Shown here: piece after piece, positions 16,125 through 17,897 of the stretch
Numbering within the stretch: position 1 is the first letter of the stretch
Layout of the letters: each line of letters starts with the position of its first letter
DNA from: Akkermansiaceae bacterium UBA5689
GTDB taxonomy: Bacteria; Verrucomicrobiota; Verrucomicrobiia; Verrucomicrobiales; Akkermansiaceae
Length of the DNA stretch: 17,897 bases
Assembly: GCA_002420305.1 (NCBI GenBank)
Contig: DIHT01000003.1
Location: forward strand, 1-17,897
Reading direction: 5' to 3'
Made by a program: the position numbers and the translations under genes
The notes under the pieces: model-generated
The model's input: only the letters and a program-made list of their open reading frames with translations
Databases searched by the model: none
Told to the model about the DNA's origin: nothing

Positions 16125-17678
16125 TCACCGCCGAGTGCACTCTACTTGATCCAGATAAAGGACCTGCGGTCCGACACCGAATTTAAATTTCAGCCGGACA
16201 TCCATTTCCGTCTTCCCGTCATGCCTATAGATTCTCACATACTTTCGTTTGTCCTTACCGATTTGCAGCCATCCTCCATCGCTCTTATAGCTGTTATAGA
16301 GCTCTTTCTCATCCATGACGCTCTCTAAGACGATCGCCATGCGCCCTTCATCGTCATGGCTCGCGCCAATGAAGCTGACTTCGTAAGTTGCGCCTTGAAG
16401 GAGATGGAGAAGGGTTCGCCCCGGAGCGCCCTTGTAACCACTCTGACCACGATAACTCTGCTGATAAAGCTCACCCCTCTTACCCTCCGGAACGGTCAAT
16501 TTGAGCATACTACTACCACTGAATGCCTCTTCCCCATAGAGATACTCCCTGACTAAATCCGGACTGGTTATGCGCCACGCTAAGTCAGGCTTGAAAAATT
16601 CTCCGTTAATGACCTGTGATACTTTTGGAAGCTTTCTGGGTCGCACTCCGGTAATCCGCTGCACAACCTCCTGATTCCAGCCCGTTTCGGAATTGAACAG
16701 AGCATAGGCCCTCTGATTGTTCTGGATGCCAGTATACCACATATGCCCAATACGGTGGACAGTGAATAATTCAAGGTGGTGGTCCAACCACCTCCGCAGA
16801 TCCCGCGCACTACGCTCCGGGAACAGCCAGCAGCCCCACTCCGTAGTGATGATGGGGATATCAACCCCGATCCGCTCCTTCCACCTCACCGCTTTGGCGA
16901 CCTCTTCTGTGACCGGAGTTTTCCACTTTGCATCATCTTCTCCCAAGGGTGCGGTCCACATGGCAAAATTGAGACCATCCTTATGCTTCGGACTGTAGAA
17001 ATGAATTGCGACTCCAGCATTGGGATCCTCGTAGAAGCCTTTGCCCCCATCGAACCGGTAGGTAAGGAACTGTTCGGTGACAAAAGGATCGAGATACTCG
17101 GAATCATTAAATCCCGGCGGGCCAATCAGCACGGGTCTATCCGAATCCACATCCCGAATGGCCTGCAAGGCAGCATTGTAGAACGACATCACCGTTGCTC
17201 CCTCCTCCTGCTTCTTGAAACCAATTCCAGCGGGCTCGTTGAGAATTTCAAATACGAGGTCCCCGGAAAACCTGCTCCAGGCCCGAGCGAGCTCTCCCCA
17301 GCGATCTGCAATTTCCCTCCGTCCTTCCTCTGTATTTTGGGACCACTCGGCTGCGCCCCAGAGACAGACAACGATAGCCAATCCCCTGGACATGGCATCC
17401 TCGATCTGCCGCTCGGTGCTCTCATAGGGCGCACGAACCGGCAGGAATACACGGACCGATTGGAATCCAGCGTCGGCCACCGCCTCGAAATGCGCCGCCT
17501 GATGCTGAACTTTAGGCCATACTCCTCGATCTGGCACTGCCGTATCAACATTCACTCCTCTGGAAAGCTTCTTAAACACCGGCGCATTGGTCCGAGCTCG
17601 CAGCTCACCATCTCCTCCTGCACTGAGCAGGCTAAGAGAGCACAATAGAGCCGCAAGGACCTGAAAGGAAAACTTCAT
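16125..17678 (-). CDS. exported GH5-type glycoside hydrolase with C-terminal carbohydrate-binding-like domain
   Basis: A 517-residue exported enzyme (signal peptide about 1-20, MKFSFQVLAALLCSLSLLSA) of clan GH-A, best matching cellulase family GH5, which hydrolyses beta-glycosidic bonds with retention. The barrel runs from about residue 37 to 345: RGVNVD, FQSVRVFLPV, the acid/base Glu148 in FEILNEP, His226 in HFYSP, and the nucleophile Glu280 in TTEWGCW. Trp314 in GHMWYTG follows. Residues about 355-517 are beta-rich (VINGEFFKPDLAWRI, GATYEVSFIGAS, VLYLDQVECTRR), like CBM4/9-type binding modules. The ATG at 17678 starts the signal peptide; a TTG at 17690 would add four residues. The substrate could be a beta-glucan, mannan or other glycan. 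It lies upstream of the ArsC-family gene on the same strand. Confidence 0.9.
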   Translation of the reverse strand: MKFSFQVLAALLCSLSLLSAGGDGELRARTNAPVFKKLSRGVNVDTAVPDRGVWPKVQHQAAHFEAVADAGFQSVRVFLPVRAPYESTERQIEDAMSRGLAIVVCLWGAAEWSQNTEEGRREIADRWGELARAWSRFSGDLVFEILNEPAGIGFKKQEEGATVMSFYNAALQAIRDVDSDRPVLIGPPGFNDSEYLDPFVTEQFLTYRFDGGKGFYEDPNAGVAIHFYSPKHKDGLNFAMWTAPLGEDDAKWKTPVTEEVAKAVRWKERIGVDIPIITTEWGCWLFPERSARDLRRWLDHHLELFTVHRIGHMWYTGIQNNQRAYALFNSETGWNQEVVQRITGVRPRKLPKVSQVINGEFFKPDLAWRITSPDLVREYLYGEEAFSGSSMLKLTVPEGKRGELYQQSYRGQSGYKGAPGRTLLHLLQGATYEVSFIGASHDDEGRMAIVLESVMDEKELYNSYKSDGGWLQIGKDKRKYVRIYRHDGKTEMDVRLKFKFGVGPQVLYLDQVECTRR

Positions 17679-17897
17679 GTGCAAAGGCAAAAAATAGGAG
17701 GTTTGAGTCGCAGGTTCCAGAACAGAATACTCGCCCTACGACTATTTGATTCAAAGGGACCAATGAATACCATGTCGGGTCGCTAACTGAAGAAGACTGG
17801 CACCTCCTCTCGAATTGAGTGAGCAGTCCGCGTTTCCCGCCTCTTTATCAAACTCGCAGGAGAGATCGACATTAGCTCACGGACATTCGATACTTCC
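17679..17897. other. region upstream of GH5 with no convincing gene
   Basis: About 220 bases. On the minus strand one frame is open from the window edge to a TAG at 17783-17785 (about 37 codons, including VSNVRELMSISPASLIKRRE), which could be the tail of a neighbouring gene. I do not recognise it and it may be chance. No clear promoter for GH5 was identified. Confidence 0.3.

Noticed and set aside
16776..17648. 290-codon open frame on the + strand
   Set aside because: It lies antisense to the GH5 gene, whose catalytic motifs are clear; its product has no family-like pattern, so it is a shadow frame.

Overview
The window looks like a chromosomal piece of a free-living, probably marine, member of the PVC group, most likely Verrucomicrobiota. 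The reasons are the PSD1 (PSCyt1-DUF1549-DUF1553) gene next to a DUF1501 gene, a DUF1080 protein, an SHD1 tail on an esterase, a WxxxDPxxAxxW repeat protein, and the density of exported sulfatase and polysaccharide-active enzymes. No rRNA, tRNA, CRISPR array, transposase or phage gene was seen.

Layout. 1-2132 (+): the 3' end of a sulfatase and, 17 bases later, a membrane-anchored repeat protein. 2156-4134 (-): a two-gene operon of an anchored LTxxQ-type protein followed by an esterase with an SHD1 domain. 4319-10022 (+): a glucuronoyl-esterase-like (CE15) protein fused to an FGE-type domain, then a frameshifted PSD1 gene that abuts a DUF1501 gene. 10034-10495 (-): a small exported unknown. 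10580-13552 (+): a VOC protein and a large exported protein resembling a polysaccharide lyase. 13570-14262 (-): a DUF1080 protein, divergent from a beta-lactamase-fold serine hydrolase at 14412-15629 (+). 15650-16006 (-): an ArsC-family gene. 16125-17678 (-): an exported GH5 glycoside hydrolase. The last 220 bases hold no convincing gene.

Together, sulfatase, CE15-like esterase, lyase-like protein, GH5 enzyme, DUF1080 protein and PSD1/DUF1501 pair suggest a locus for breaking down sulfated, uronic-acid-containing polysaccharide outside the cytoplasm. The substrate cannot be read from the sequence.

The most exciting item is the ArsC-family gene. A conventional reading starts it at a TTG (15952) and loses the active site. 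Reading through an in-frame TGA at 15971-15973 restores a full 118-residue protein. The TGA sits exactly at the catalytic cysteine (position 12), and the other arsenate reductase residues (His8, Ser15, Arg60, two later Arg) are present. A seven-pair hairpin with a GGUC loop lies 23 bases after the TGA, as expected of a bacterial SECIS element. I read it as a selenocysteine-containing arsenate-reductase-like protein.
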